DNA of 64,000 bases, taken from the NCBI GenBank assembly GCA_024742765.1, contig JANSXT010000001.1, forward strand, positions 248,001 to 312,000. The letters are read 5' to 3'. Origin of the DNA: Phyllobacteriaceae bacterium. Lineage in GTDB: Bacteria; Pseudomonadota; Alphaproteobacteria; Rhizobiales; Rhizobiaceae. This document shows, piece by piece, positions 1 through 8,470 of this stretch; position 1 is the stretch's first letter, and each line of letters opens with the position of its first letter. The translations under genes were made by a program, and so were the position numbers. The notes beneath the pieces are model-generated. The model worked only from the letters and a program-made list of their open reading frames with translations, was not told the origin of the DNA and searched no databases.

Positions 1-1219
1 GAACCGGCCGGACGGCGCCCGACAGGCTGATTTCGCCGAAATAGACGCTTGTTGCGGGCAGGGCAAGCCCGACCAGCGACGAGACGAGGGCCGCGGCGAC
101 TGCGAGATCGGCCGCCGGCTCGGATATGCGGTAGCCTCCGGCGACGTTCAGATAGACATCGTGCTGGCCAAGGCGCACGCCGCAATGGGCTTCGAGCACG
201 GCGATGACCATGGCAAGCCGTGCCGAATCCCAACCGACAACGGCGCGGCGCGGCGTGCCGAGCGATGTGGGCGCACACAGCGCCTGGATTTCGACCAGCA
301 CCGGCCGCGTGCCCTCCATGGCGGCGAAGACCGCCGCGCCGGGCGCCTTGCCCGACCGCTCCCCCAGAAACAGTTCCGACGGGTTGGGCACCTGGCGCAG
401 GCCGCTCTGGCCCATCTCGAACACGCCGATCTCGTCGGTCGGCCCGAAGCGGTTCTTGATCGCGCGCAGGATGCGGTACTGGTGCGCGCCGTCGCCTTCA
501 AAATGCAGAACCGCGTCGACCATGTGCTCGACGACGCGCGGGCCGGCAATCTGGCCGTCCTTGGTGACATGGCCGACGAGCACCACCGCCGCGCCCGTCG
601 ATTTGGCATAGCGGATCATCGCCTGCGCCGAAGCGCGGACCTGGGTGACCGTGCCGGGCGCGCTTTCGACGCTGTCGGTCCACAGCGTCTGCACCGAATC
701 GAGGATCACCAGATCGGGCCGCTTGTCCGACGCGTCAAGCGTGGCGAGTATGTCCTCGATGTTGGTTTCGGCGGCAAGCTGGACGTCACTGTCGGCGGCG
801 CCGAGCCGCTGCGCGCGCAGGCGCACCTGCGCGACCGCCTCCTCGCCGGACACATAGATCACCGAATGGCCGGCGCGGGCAAGGGCCGCGGCCGCCTGCA
901 TCAGAAGCGTCGACTTGCCGATGCCCGGATCGCCGCCAAGCAAGAGCGCCGAGCCGCGCACGATGCCGCCGCCGGTCACCCGGTCTAGCTCGCCGACGCG
1001 GGAGACGATGCGCGGCGCGTCCTCGCTTGCGCCCGAAAGGGGCACCAGCGCCACAGGACGGCCCTTGCGCAGCGCGCGGTTGGGCCCGCCGCCGATCCCC
1101 GCCGTCGGGTTTTCCTCGACGATCGTGTTCCACTCGCCGCACGCATCGCACTTGCCCGACCAGCGGGCATGCACGGTGCCGCAATTCTGGCAGATGAACC
1201 GGGTGCGGGATTTGGCCAT
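1..1219 (-). CDS. radA: DNA repair protein RadA (C-terminal part outside window)
   Basis: RadA/Sms is a RecA-like ATPase that helps process recombination intermediates and branch migration. The visible 406 residues begin MAKSRTRFICQNCG and carry the N-terminal zinc finger (C-x2-C, then GKCDACG), a Walker A motif GGDPGIGKSTLL near residue 97, and the RadA-specific KNRFGPTDE motif near residue 260. The C-terminal Lon-like domain is only partly present because the gene runs off the left edge; family members are about 460 residues. The ATG lies 2 bp after the alr stop, so the two genes are almost certainly cotranscribed. The identification is secure from motifs; only the far C-terminus is unseen. 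Confidence 0.96.
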   Translation of the reverse strand, partial: MAKSRTRFICQNCGTVHARWSGKCDACGEWNTIVEENPTAGIGGGPNRALRKGRPVALVPLSGASEDAPRIVSRVGELDRVTGGGIVRGSALLLGGDPGIGKSTLLMQAAAALARAGHSVIYVSGEEAVAQVRLRAQRLGAADSDVQLAAETNIEDILATLDASDKRPDLVILDSVQTLWTDSVESAPGTVTQVRASAQAMIRYAKSTGAAVVLVGHVTKDGQIAGPRVVEHMVDAVLHFEGDGAHQYRILRAIKNRFGPTDEIGVFEMGQSGLRQVPNPSELFLGERSGKAPGAAVFAAMEGTRPVLVEIQALCAPTSLGTPRRAVVGWDSARLAMVIAVLEAHCGVRLGQHDVYLNVAGGYRISEPAADLAVAAALVSSLVGLALPATSVYFGEISLSGAVRPV

Positions 1220-1221
1220 GG

Positions 1222-2361
1222 TCAGGCTTTGCCCCCGCCGCGATAGTGCCGCGCGTAACGGGTGCCAAGGCTGGTCAGGATCTCATAGCCGATCGTGCCG
1301 CAGGCGCGGGCGACATCGTCGAGCGGCATGTTCGGCCCGATCAGCTCGATCCAGCCTTCGGCGAGCGCGTCGTCGGGTACATCAGTGACATCGAAACAGG
1401 TCAGGTCCATGGTGACGCGGCCAAGCACGGGCGCGCGATGGCCGCCGAGGTAACCTGCAAGCCCCTCAGTGATCGCATCGCGCAGGGGGATGCCGCTGCC
1501 CGATCCGGCGCGCGGATAGCCGTCCGCATAGCCCACCGATGCGATGGCGATGCGGCTGTCGCGACCAAGCCGGTGTGTTGCGCCATAGGACACGGTTTCG
1601 CCCGACGCGGCCGACCGGATCTGGAGGATGCGCGCCTTGAGCGTGACGACAGGTTGCATCGGATTGGCGATCCCCGTGACCGCTTCGCCGCCATAGAGCG
1701 CGATGCCGGGCCGGGTCATCGCATGGCCATATGCGCCGCCGGTCAGTATGCCGGCCGAGTTGGCGAGGCTTGATTCAACACCTTCGAGCATGGCCGCAAC
1801 CGCTTGAAAGGATTCGATCTGTTGCCGGTTGAGCGGATGGTCCGGCATGTCGGCGCAGGCGAAATGGCTCATCACGTGAACAACATCGAGTTTTGCCCGC
1901 AGCGCATCGTCGCCGGCAAGCGCGCATGTTTCGTCGACGGTCAGGCCAAGCCGGTTCATGCCGGTGTCGACTTGGATAGCACAGGGCCGGCCGCCGCCTT
2001 GCGCCGCCCAGAGCGCGGCCTGCTCCATGCTCGAAAGCACCGGGATGAGCCGCGCCTTGATCGTCTCATCCATCGCACCGGCATGAACGCCGTTGAGCAG
2101 GGATATGCGCGCCTCAGGCACCAACGGCCGGATCGCAGCGCCTTCCTGCGGCAGCGCCACGAAGAAACTGTCGCAACCGGCCGATGCGAGCGCCGGCACG
2201 ACCCGGTCCACACCCAATCCATAGGCGTCGGCCTTGACCACGGCCGCCGCCCGGCCCGGCCGGGAGCGCCGGTCGAGATCACGCCAGTTGGCGACGATCG
2301 CATCAAGATCGATCGTCAGCCGCCCGCCGCGCACGTCGCCATTGTCTGTCCGCCCCGTCAT
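1222..2361 (-). CDS. alr: Alanine racemase
   Basis: A PLP-dependent fold-III enzyme that interconverts L- and D-alanine for peptidoglycan. At 379 residues it has the usual length. The PLP lysine motif AAVVKADAYGLG puts the catalytic Lys at residue 43, and the C-terminal half has the second-site tyrosine region (VSYGATHRLG, then SVGYADGYPR) and GRVTMDLTCFDV. The start at MTGRTDNGD was chosen because upstream codons in the same frame run through the neighbouring spacer and do not resemble the family. It lies 44 bp downstream of the SnoaL-like gene and 2 bp upstream of radA, in the dnaB-alr-radA order common in Rhizobiales. Confidence 0.96.
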   Translation of the reverse strand: MTGRTDNGDVRGGRLTIDLDAIVANWRDLDRRSRPGRAAAVVKADAYGLGVDRVVPALASAGCDSFFVALPQEGAAIRPLVPEARISLLNGVHAGAMDETIKARLIPVLSSMEQAALWAAQGGGRPCAIQVDTGMNRLGLTVDETCALAGDDALRAKLDVVHVMSHFACADMPDHPLNRQQIESFQAVAAMLEGVESSLANSAGILTGGAYGHAMTRPGIALYGGEAVTGIANPMQPVVTLKARILQIRSAASGETVSYGATHRLGRDSRIAIASVGYADGYPRAGSGSGIPLRDAITEGLAGYLGGHRAPVLGRVTMDLTCFDVTDVPDDALAEGWIELIGPNMPLDDVARACGTIGYEILTSLGTRYARHYRGGGKA

Positions 2362-2405
2362 GCCGGCGCTGATAAACCGTCGGCGCGTCCGCGCAAAGGA
2401 AAACG

Positions 2406-2789
2406 TCAAGCGCCCATGGGATAGAAGAATTCCTCGCGCACGATCTTGCCGTCGGCAATGTGGTAGACCGCCAGTTCCTTCATCTGGCTGCGCTGGCCGC
2501 TGTTCTTGTCGGTCGTGTCGATCTCGAAGATCACGCCGAACCGGTCTTCGCCATGCGGGAAGGGGCCATCGACATTGGCCGAATGCACCTCGAAATTGGT
2601 GTCCCACCAGGCATGCTTGCCGCGAATGCCGTCCAGCCCCTCGGTCATCGCCGAACCGGTTTCGGGGTTGGCGACCGCCTCCACCGACACGGCATTATCC
2701 GCATAGAGATTGTCGAGACACCATGCGGCGTCTCCCTTCTGGCAATGGGCGACAAGCTGCTCGCCGATCTTCTGCGCCGGATTGGTCAT
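2406..2789 (-). CDS. SnoaL-like / NTF2-like domain protein
   Basis: A 127-residue protein with the small alpha+beta barrel pattern of SnoaL/NTF2-like proteins: an N-terminal helix (KIGEQLVAHCQKGDAAWCLDNLYADN), a middle segment GLDGIRGKHAWWDTNF, and a closing strand pair (ELAVYHIADGKIVREEFFY) that ends typically in YPMGA. Such folds bind small molecules or act as hydrolases or isomerases; the substrate here cannot be read from sequence. A GAGG ribosome site precedes the ATG. It sits between dnaB (124 bp away) and alr (44 bp away), where many relatives have no gene, so it may be a lineage-specific insertion into this cluster. Confidence 0.8.
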   Translation of the reverse strand: MTNPAQKIGEQLVAHCQKGDAAWCLDNLYADNAVSVEAVANPETGSAMTEGLDGIRGKHAWWDTNFEVHSANVDGPFPHGEDRFGVIFEIDTTDKNSGQRSQMKELAVYHIADGKIVREEFFYPMGA

Positions 2790-2913
2790 GATGCACTCCT
2801 CAATGTTCGCTTTATGTTCCATCTTAACTCGACAGAGCCGCGCAGGCAAGGCGGGACTCGCCCTTTTGCGCGATTGTGAAGCAAGCGCCTGAATGATCTC
2901 GGGCGGAAACGGC

Positions 2914-4446
2914 CTATTCGAACTGCTCGGGCAGATGGGTGGGGTTGGCAAGGTCCGAAAAGCGCGTGAACTCGCCCTGGAAGCCGAGCTGCACCGTGCC
3001 GGTGGGGCCGTGGCGTTGCTTGGCGATGATCACATCGGCCAGCCCTTCGGCCTTTCGCATCTTTTCTTCCCAGGCAAGATATTCTTCGGTCTTGATGTCG
3101 GCGGCGACCTCTTCCGGTGTGCGTCGCGGCTCCTGGTTCTTGAGGTAATATTCCTCGCGATAGATGAAGATGACGACGTCGGCGTCCTGCTCGATCGACC
3201 CCGATTCGCGCAGATCCGACAGTTGCGGGCGCTTGTCGTCGCGGCTTTCCACCTGGCGGGAAAGCTGCGACAGGGCGATGATCGGAACGTTCAACTCTTT
3301 CGCCAGCGCCTTCAGGCCCGTCGTGATCTCGGTGATCTCCTGCACGCGGTTCTGGCTGGCCTTGGCCGACGATCCGGTCATCAACTGCACATAGTCGACG
3401 ATCATCACATCGAGCCCGCGCTGGCGCTTGAGCCGGCGCGCGCGCGCCGTGAGCTGGGCAATCGAAATGCCGCCGGTCTGGTCGATATAGAGCGGCAGGC
3501 GCTGCATCATGTTGGCGCAGCCGACGAGTTTTTCGAAGTCCGCTTCGTTGATCTCACCGCGCCGGATTTTCGACGAGGAGATTTCCGTCTGCTCGGAGAT
3601 GATGCGCGTGGCAAGCTGCTCCGAACTCATCTCCAGCGAGTAGAAGCCGACCACGCCGCCATCGACGGCCTTGACCGAACCATCGGCCTGCTGCTCGCCG
3701 CGAAACGCGTTGGCGATGTTGAAGGCGATGTTGGTGACCAGCGATGTCTTGCCCGAGCCCGGACGGCCGGCCAAAACGATCAGGTCTGACGATTGCAGCC
3801 CGCCCATGCGCGCGTCGAGGGATTGCATCCCGGTGGATATGCCCGACAAATGGCCGTCGCGCTGGAAGGCGGCGTTGGCCATGTCGATGGCGGTGCGCAC
3901 CGCCTCGTTGAACGGTTCGAACCCGCCATCATAACGGCCGGTCTCGGCCAGTTCGAACAGCCGCCGCTCGGCATCCTCGATCTGGTCGGCCGGCGGCATT
4001 TCGACCGGCGCGTCATAGGCGATGTTGACCATGTCCTCGCCAATGCCGATCAGCGCCCGGCGGATGGCGAGATCATAGATCGCCCGGCCATAATCCTCGG
4101 CATTGATGATGGTGACGGCTTCGGCCGCAAGCCGCGCCAGATATTGGGCGACGGTCATCTCGCCGATCTTTTCATCGGCGGGCAGGAAGGTCTTGATGGT
4201 GACCGGGTTGGAGGTCTTGCCCAGCCTGATCTGCTCGCCGGCGACCGCGAAAATCTGCCGGTGCAGCGGCTCGAGGAAGTGCTCTGCCTTCAAAAAATCC
4301 GAGACCCGATAGAAGGCGTCATTGTTGATCAGGATGGCGCCGAGCAGTGCCTGTTCGGCCTCGATATTGCCCGGCGCCTCGCGGTAAAGCGCGCCATCAT
4401 CCTGCGTGCCCGAATCGGAGGTCATCTGGAGAGCAGCGTCGGCCAT
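2914..4446 (-). CDS. dnaB: Replicative DNA helicase DnaB
   Basis: The hexameric 5'-3' helicase that unwinds DNA at the replication fork. The 510-residue protein has the DnaB N-terminal domain (APGNIEAEQALLGAIL, residues about 24-39) and the RecA-like C-terminal motor with Walker A GRPGSGKTS near residue 228, Walker B VMIVDYVQLM, and the DnaB H4 signature SDLRESGSIEQDADVV. No intein interrupts the motor domain. A candidate promoter lies just upstream (4475-4502) and a terminator of the preceding rplI transcript lies at 4619-4646, so dnaB appears to start its own transcript despite following the ribosomal genes. Confidence 0.98.
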   Translation of the reverse strand: MADAALQMTSDSGTQDDGALYREAPGNIEAEQALLGAILINNDAFYRVSDFLKAEHFLEPLHRQIFAVAGEQIRLGKTSNPVTIKTFLPADEKIGEMTVAQYLARLAAEAVTIINAEDYGRAIYDLAIRRALIGIGEDMVNIAYDAPVEMPPADQIEDAERRLFELAETGRYDGGFEPFNEAVRTAIDMANAAFQRDGHLSGISTGMQSLDARMGGLQSSDLIVLAGRPGSGKTSLVTNIAFNIANAFRGEQQADGSVKAVDGGVVGFYSLEMSSEQLATRIISEQTEISSSKIRRGEINEADFEKLVGCANMMQRLPLYIDQTGGISIAQLTARARRLKRQRGLDVMIVDYVQLMTGSSAKASQNRVQEITEITTGLKALAKELNVPIIALSQLSRQVESRDDKRPQLSDLRESGSIEQDADVVIFIYREEYYLKNQEPRRTPEEVAADIKTEEYLAWEEKMRKAEGLADVIIAKQRHGPTGTVQLGFQGEFTRFSDLANPTHLPEQFE

Positions 4447-4474
4447 GGGTTCTCTTTCGGTCTGGAAGGGGCGA

Positions 4475-4502
4475 TCTATAGCGCGTCACGCGCGGCGGCC
4501 AA
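4475..4502 (-). promoter_or_regulatory. Candidate sigma-70 promoter of dnaB
   Basis: On the minus strand a TTGGCC -35 (4497-4502) is followed after 16 bp by a TATAGA -10 (4475-4480), about 28 bp upstream of the dnaB ATG. This predicts a leader of only about 20 nt. Read by eye; no transcript data. Confidence 0.5.
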
Positions 4503-4618
4503 CCGCCCTTGCGGCAATGCGCCCGTGATTCACACCAACTCACAGCACAGATATTTTTTTGCCCGCCAGGCCAGCTTTCGCTTGACCATGATCTGGCGGC
4601 GAATCGCTTCCAGCATAC

Positions 4619-4646
4619 AAAAACCCGGCGCGCGGGGCACCGGGTT
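4619..4646 (-). terminator. Intrinsic terminator after rplI
   Basis: On the minus strand the sequence AACCCGG, an 11-nt loop, then CCGGGTT forms a 7-bp stem (4640-4646 with 4622-4628) running into five consecutive T residues. It lies 44 bp beyond the rplI stop and upstream of the dnaB promoter, so it should end the rpsF-rpsR-DUF2232-rplI transcript. Confidence 0.75.
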
Positions 4647-4689
4647 CGGTTGTTGCTCGAGCGATCGGACCTGACCGTAGCCTGTGCCG

Positions 4690-5325
4690 TCAGGCGGTGG
4701 CCTGTTCCTCGTCCGCTTCTGCGGCGGGCTCGGGCGCGGCGCCTTCCTCGAAGGCGTCAGGATCGACCGCAACGCCGTCCTCGTCGAAGTCGGCGAGCGA
4801 TTCGAACGCATCCTCATTGGCGCCATAAATCGCCTCGGCGGAGGAAAGGTCCTCGCCGGCCGCCTGGCGCTCGGCTTCGTCTGCGGAACGGGCGACATTG
4901 AGCGTGATCCGGGTCTCGACTTCCGGGTGCAGGACGATGTCGACTTCATGCAGGCCGATCGTCTTGATCGGCTGCTTCAGATCGACCTGGTTGCGGCCGA
5001 CGCGGAAGCCTTCCTCGGTCAGGAAATCGGCAATGTCGCGGGTCGAGACCGAACCGTAGAGCTGGCCGGTTTCGCCGGCCGAGCGCACGACGATGAAGTC
5101 CTTGCCGTCAAGGCCCTCGGCTACGTCCGCGGCGGCCGATTTGCGCTCTGCATTGCGCGCTTCGATCTGCTCGCGCTCGGCCTCGAACCGGGCGCGGTTG
5201 GCTTCGTTGGCGCGAAGGGCCCGGCCCGTTGGCAGCAGATAGTTGCGGGCGAAGCCGTCCTTGACGGTGACTTCGTCGCCAATGGCGCCCAGCTTGGCGA
5301 TGCGTTCCAGCAAAATGACTTTCAT
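4690..5325 (-). CDS. rplI: 50S ribosomal protein L9
   Basis: L9 binds 23S rRNA domain V at the base of the L1 stalk. The start [13 protein letters not shown] and the N-terminal motif [16 protein letters not shown] are canonical, followed by the long connecting helix and the C-terminal domain ([12 protein letters not shown], then [17 protein letters not shown]). The protein is 211 residues against about 150 in Escherichia coli. The extra length is an acidic, alanine-rich tail of roughly 60 residues ending DEEQATA. Long acidic L9 tails are usual in Rhizobiales. It is the last gene of the rpsF operon and is followed by a terminator. Confidence 0.97.
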   Translation of the reverse strand: MKVILLERIAKLGAIGDEVTVKDGFARNYLLPTGRALRANEANRARFEAEREQIEARNAERKSAAADVAEGLDGKDFIVVRSAGETGQLYGSVSTRDIADFLTEEGFRVGRNQVDLKQPIKTIGLHEVDIVLHPEVETRITLNVARSADEAERQAAGEDLSSAEAIYGANEDAFESLADFDEDGVAVDPDAFEEGAAPEPAAEADEEQATA

Positions 5326-5353
5326 GGTCTTTGTCCTTTGTTCAATGCTGATG

Positions 5354-6328
5354 TCAGGTGGAAGCCGGCGGCGTTCCGGTCGGCGGCTTGCCGCCGCCGG
5401 GGGAGACCGGCATGGGGCGGGCCGTGGCAAGAAGGCCCGCAAAGAAGAAGGGAAGCGCGGCGATGAGCGTGATGGCGACGGCGCCGTAGACGACGATCAT
5501 CGCAAAGGGGCGCCAGGGCTGGCCGCGCGTGCGCGCATGGAAAATGGCAAAGCCGGCCATGGTGAACCCGCCGGTCAGCGCGCCGGCAAAGGTCGTCGCG
5601 GCCAGGCCCAGCGGCCCGGAGAGGAAGCTGCCGGCGATCGCGAATGCCAGGATGATCGCACCGGCGCGCGGCAGGCGCAGCGCTTCGGGCCAATCGTCCT
5701 TCGGACGCTTGAGCCGGCCCGAGGCGCGGGTGATCGCAAGCGCCAGATAGAGCGAGCCGATCAGGATCATCAGCCAGAGCGCCGGCTGCATGAACGGGAT
5801 CGCCCCGGTCATGAAGGCAAGGAAGCTCGCGCGGCCCTCCGGCGTGAAGGCGAATTCGGGATTGGCCTCCTGCAGCCGGACGATCATTTCGCCGACCAGT
5901 TCATCGACCAGCGCCGGGCCGTAGCCGATCAGCGCACCGGCAACGATGAAGGCGCCGGCGGTGATCACGGCCAGGCGCACGATGACATCCGACAGGGGAT
6001 ACCAGGCCAGCTTGCCGGCCGGCCCGCCCACCTCGTCGGCCGGGCGCGCCAGGTTCATCCAGTAGCCGGCTGCCGTCGCCGGCAGGATCGTCGTCATGAC
6101 GATGTAGAGGGCAAGCTGGATGTTGGCGAAGGCGATGATCGTCGCGGTGGCAATGATCGCCCCGGTCACGCCGGCGGCAAAGCCCCAGCCGAGGGTTGCC
6201 ACCATCAGCGGCACGGCGGACAGGAAATAGAGAATGACCGACAGGCCGGAGCCCGAAACGACGCCAAGACACAAAAGCGCGGTTGCCGCGCCCGAAACAA
6301 GGCCGATGCCGATCGTGTTGGCGTTCAT
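5354..6328 (-). CDS. DUF2232 multi-pass membrane protein
   Basis: A 324-residue inner-membrane protein of the DUF2232 family, with about eight hydrophobic segments spread over its length (starting [20 protein letters not shown] and ending [20 protein letters not shown]). Only one soluble stretch of note is present, near residues 150-185. Family members occur between rpsR and rplI in many Rhizobiales, and that position is the main basis for the name. The biochemical role is not established. The gap from rpsR is 185 bp and holds a palindromic repeat; the gap to rplI is 28 bp, so it is most likely part of the ribosomal protein transcript. Confidence 0.85.
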   Translation of the reverse strand: MNANTIGIGLVSGAATALLCLGVVSGSGLSVILYFLSAVPLMVATLGWGFAAGVTGAIIATATIIAFANIQLALYIVMTTILPATAAGYWMNLARPADEVGGPAGKLAWYPLSDVIVRLAVITAGAFIVAGALIGYGPALVDELVGEMIVRLQEANPEFAFTPEGRASFLAFMTGAIPFMQPALWLMILIGSLYLALAITRASGRLKRPKDDWPEALRLPRAGAIILAFAIAGSFLSGPLGLAATTFAGALTGGFTMAGFAIFHARTRGQPWRPFAMIVVYGAVAITLIAALPFFFAGLLATARPMPVSPGGGKPPTGTPPAST

Positions 6329-6420
6329 GGTCGCTGTCCTGCGCTGTGGCAGTTAGGGACCGACAAAGGCCCCAACTCGGTTTTCATCGCACCGGGTCCG
6401 CCCCGGCGTTTCGGCTGTTT

Positions 6421-6498
6421 CGTCATTCCGGGGCTTGGCCCCGGAATCCATGGTGCTGAACCGCAAGATGGATCCCGGAACCAGGTTCCGGGATGACG
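6421..6498. repeat. Dispersed palindromic repeat (double hairpin)
   Basis: A 78-bp element whose ends are inverted copies (CGTCATTCCGG and CCGGGATGACG). It contains two strong hairpins: 6425-6434 pairs perfectly with 6438-6447 (10 bp), and 6472-6482 pairs with 6484-6494 (11 bp). The flanks of the centre (GGAATCCAT and ATGGATCCC) can also pair, giving a cruciform. Elements with these CGTCATYCCGG ends are known as widely dispersed intergenic repeats in alphaproteobacteria. This is the only copy I see in the window. It lies inside the rpsF operon between rpsR and the DUF2232 gene. Confidence 0.85.
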
Positions 6499-6513
6499 CC
6501 TTGGTATTCGACC

Positions 6514-6762
6514 CTATTTGGTCACATAGGGCAGCAAGCCCAGGAAGCGCGCGCGCTTGATGGCCTTGGCCAGTTCGCGCTGCTTCTTCATCGACACGGC
6601 GGTGATGCGCGACGGCACGATCTTGCCGCGTTCGGAGACGTAGCGCTGCAGCAGCTTGACGTCCTTGTAATCGATCTTCGGCGCGTTGGCGCCCGAGAAC
6701 GGGCAGGTCTTGCGGCGGCGATGGAAGGGCCGGCGCGTCGGCAGTTGATTGATATCGACCAT
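6514..6762 (-). CDS. rpsR: 30S ribosomal protein S18
   Basis: S18 is a small-subunit protein that binds as a heterodimer with S6 on the platform of the 30S subunit. The 82-residue length is standard, with the conserved core [20 protein letters not shown] and [20 protein letters not shown]. Its ATG overlaps the rpsF stop by one base (TAATG), which implies translational coupling with its binding partner S6. Confidence 0.98.
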   Translation of the reverse strand: MVDINQLPTRRPFHRRRKTCPFSGANAPKIDYKDVKLLQRYVSERGKIVPSRITAVSMKKQRELAKAIKRARFLGLLPYVTK

Positions 6763-7178
6763 TAGCTGCGGCCTCCTTCGCCCCTGTCGCCACGCGGGCC
6801 GCCGTCACGGCGCGGTCCGCCATCGCGGCGCGGGCCCCGATCGCGGTCACGGCGCTCGTCGCGGCGCATCATGGCTGAGGGGCCTTCTTCGAGTTCTTCG
6901 ACCTTGACGGTCATGTAGCGCAGCACGTCCTCATGGATGCGCTGCTGGCGCTCCAACTCGTGGATCGCGCCGGCGGGCGCGTTGACATTGAGCAGCGTGT
7001 AATGCGCCTTGCGGTTCTTCTTGATGCGGAACTGGAGCGACTTCAGCCCCCAGCTTTCCACCTTGTCGACGCTGCCGCCATGTTCGGCGAGCACGCCCTT
7101 GAACTGGTCGACCAGTTCTTCGACCTGGCCCGATGAAATGTCCTGGCGCGCCAGGAACACGTGTTCGTAAAGTGGCAT
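6762..7178 (-). CDS. rpsF: 30S ribosomal protein S6
   Basis: S6 pairs with S18 on the 30S platform. The start [15 protein letters not shown] and the motif [22 protein letters not shown] are typical. The protein is 138 residues, with a highly charged tail of about 35 residues made of tandem RRDGGP-type repeats (after [14 protein letters not shown]), a feature common in Rhizobiales S6. The ATG at 7178 was chosen over upstream codons because family members begin there and an AAGGCAAGGA stretch precedes it. The first gene of the operon; its leader is discussed separately. Confidence 0.97.
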   Translation of the reverse strand: MPLYEHVFLARQDISSGQVEELVDQFKGVLAEHGGSVDKVESWGLKSLQFRIKKNRKAHYTLLNVNAPAGAIHELERQQRIHEDVLRYMTVKVEELEEGPSAMMRRDERRDRDRGPRRDGGPRRDGGPRGDRGEGGRS

Positions 7179-7263
7179 CTGATCCTTGCCTTTCGTTTCG
7201 TTCCAGCCTGTCAGCGGCGAAGCCTCCTGGCCTGTCCGATCCGCGATTGCGGCACGAAAGGCG

Positions 7264-7283
7264 AAAAAACTCGACGGGTCGAG
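7264..7283 (-). terminator. Terminator-like hairpin in the rpsF leader (possible attenuator)
   Basis: On the minus strand CTCGA-CCCG-TCGAG (7270-7283) is immediately followed by six T residues (7264-7269), the shape of an intrinsic terminator. It lies about 86 nt upstream of the rpsF ATG and about 100 nt downstream of the candidate promoter, so it is within the leader rather than after any gene. The stem is short (5-6 bp), so leaky termination is plausible. An attenuation role is inference. Confidence 0.55.
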
Positions 7284-7320
7284 AGCGGGATCTTCAGGAG
7301 GCGCAGCGCTTGTGCGATGC

Positions 7321-7347
7321 AAAATGGCTCCCCCATGGGAGAGCCAT
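7321..7347 (-). promoter_or_regulatory. Upstream hairpin in the rpsF leader
   Basis: The sequence at 7324-7347 folds into a stem in which ATGGCTC pairs with GAGCCAT, with three further G-C pairs inside after one mismatch. On the minus strand it runs into a short run of T. It is the first of two hairpins between the rpsF promoter and start codon. Its role is unknown. Confidence 0.45.
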
Positions 7348-7381
7348 CCCCCGTTCAGCCCCCGGCTGACCGGCTGGCGCT

Positions 7382-7409
7382 GATATACAGATTTTCAGCC
7401 GCCATGCAA
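7382..7409 (-). promoter_or_regulatory. Candidate sigma-70 promoter of the rpsF operon
   Basis: On the minus strand a TTGCAT -35 (7404-7409) is separated by 16 bp from a TATATC -10 (7382-7387). Transcription from here would give a leader of about 195 nt before the rpsF ATG. The promoter begins 10 bp after the stop codon of the antiporter gene. Confidence 0.6.
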
Positions 7410-7419
7410 GGGGCGGACA

Positions 7420-8367
7420 TCAGGCGACGAACAGCCATGCCGTGTAGCCGGCATAGGTGGCAAGCAGCGCGACGCCCCAAACCCGTCCGATCGTCCGGCC
7501 ATCCAGCAGGAGCGCGGCAAAAACCGCCGTTGCAAGACCGAGCACCAAGGCGCTGCCCGGTGCGAGCACGCCTGCCGCCGGAATCGGCACGACAAGCGCG
7601 GTGATGCCCAGAATGCCGAAGATGTTGAAGATGTTCGAGCCGATGACATTGCCGATCGCGACGTCGCCCTGCCGGCGGATGGCGGCGACCAGTGTCGTTG
7701 CCAGTTCGGGCAGGGACGTTCCGATGGCGACGACGGTCAGCCCGATCACCGCTTCCGATAGGCCAAGGCCACGCGCGATGGCGGTCGCGCCGCTGATCAG
7801 CATCTCCGCCCCCGCAAACAGCAATGCCAGACCGCCGACCAGCAGCAATCCGATCAAGGGGACGCCAGTGGCGCCCGATCCGGCCACCGGTTGTTCGGTC
7901 GCCGCGCCGGCATCGCTGTCCGACCGGACCGCATTTCCCAGATAGACGGCCAGAAGGACCAGGAGGCCGAACCCGATGGCCCGTCCGATCGTGTCGAGAA
8001 AAAGAAGACCGGTCGCGGCGAACCCGGCGACCAGCGTGACGATGACGTCGGTCCGGTTTGACCGGTCAAGCGCGGCAACCGGCGCGATCGCGATACCGAT
8101 CCCCGCGATGAGCAGGATGTTGGCGATGTTCGATCCGATGACATTGCCCAGCGCGATGGCCGGCGTTCCGGCCAATGCCGCACGCACGGACACCAGCAGT
8201 TCCGGCATCGAGGTGCCGAACCCGACCACCACCACGCCAACCACGAACGCGCTCATGCCGAGGCGAAGCGCCGCGGCGCCGGCGCCCCGCACCAGCAGTT
8301 CGCCGCCCACGAACAAAGCCGCCAGACCGGCGGCAACGAGCAGATAGGAATTCACAATCAGGTCCAC
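7420..8367 (-). CDS. Calcium/sodium antiporter, CaCA family (YrbG-like)
   Basis: A 315-residue inner-membrane exchanger with about ten transmembrane helices, arranged as two homologous halves. Each half has the ion-binding alpha repeat: GTSMPELLVS with GNVIGSNIANILL in the first, and GTSLPELATT with GNVIGSNIFNIFG in the second. The acidic residues of the two PEL motifs are the conserved ion ligands in this family. The paralogue at 35234-36190 has the same layout. It is the last of three minus-strand genes here, 103 bp after the LysE gene. The transported ion pair is known for the family and not provable from sequence. Confidence 0.93.
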   Translation of the reverse strand: MDLIVNSYLLVAAGLAALFVGGELLVRGAGAAALRLGMSAFVVGVVVVGFGTSMPELLVSVRAALAGTPAIALGNVIGSNIANILLIAGIGIAIAPVAALDRSNRTDVIVTLVAGFAATGLLFLDTIGRAIGFGLLVLLAVYLGNAVRSDSDAGAATEQPVAGSGATGVPLIGLLLVGGLALLFAGAEMLISGATAIARGLGLSEAVIGLTVVAIGTSLPELATTLVAAIRRQGDVAIGNVIGSNIFNIFGILGITALVVPIPAAGVLAPGSALVLGLATAVFAALLLDGRTIGRVWGVALLATYAGYTAWLFVA

Positions 8368-8470
8368 GCCGCGCCTGAGATCGGGAAGGCACGTTTCAGC
8401 GTGCCAACAGGACCGGGCGGCTGGCCTGTCGCCGATCAGATGGTGTGTCCGCGGCGGCGCACAAGGGGCG

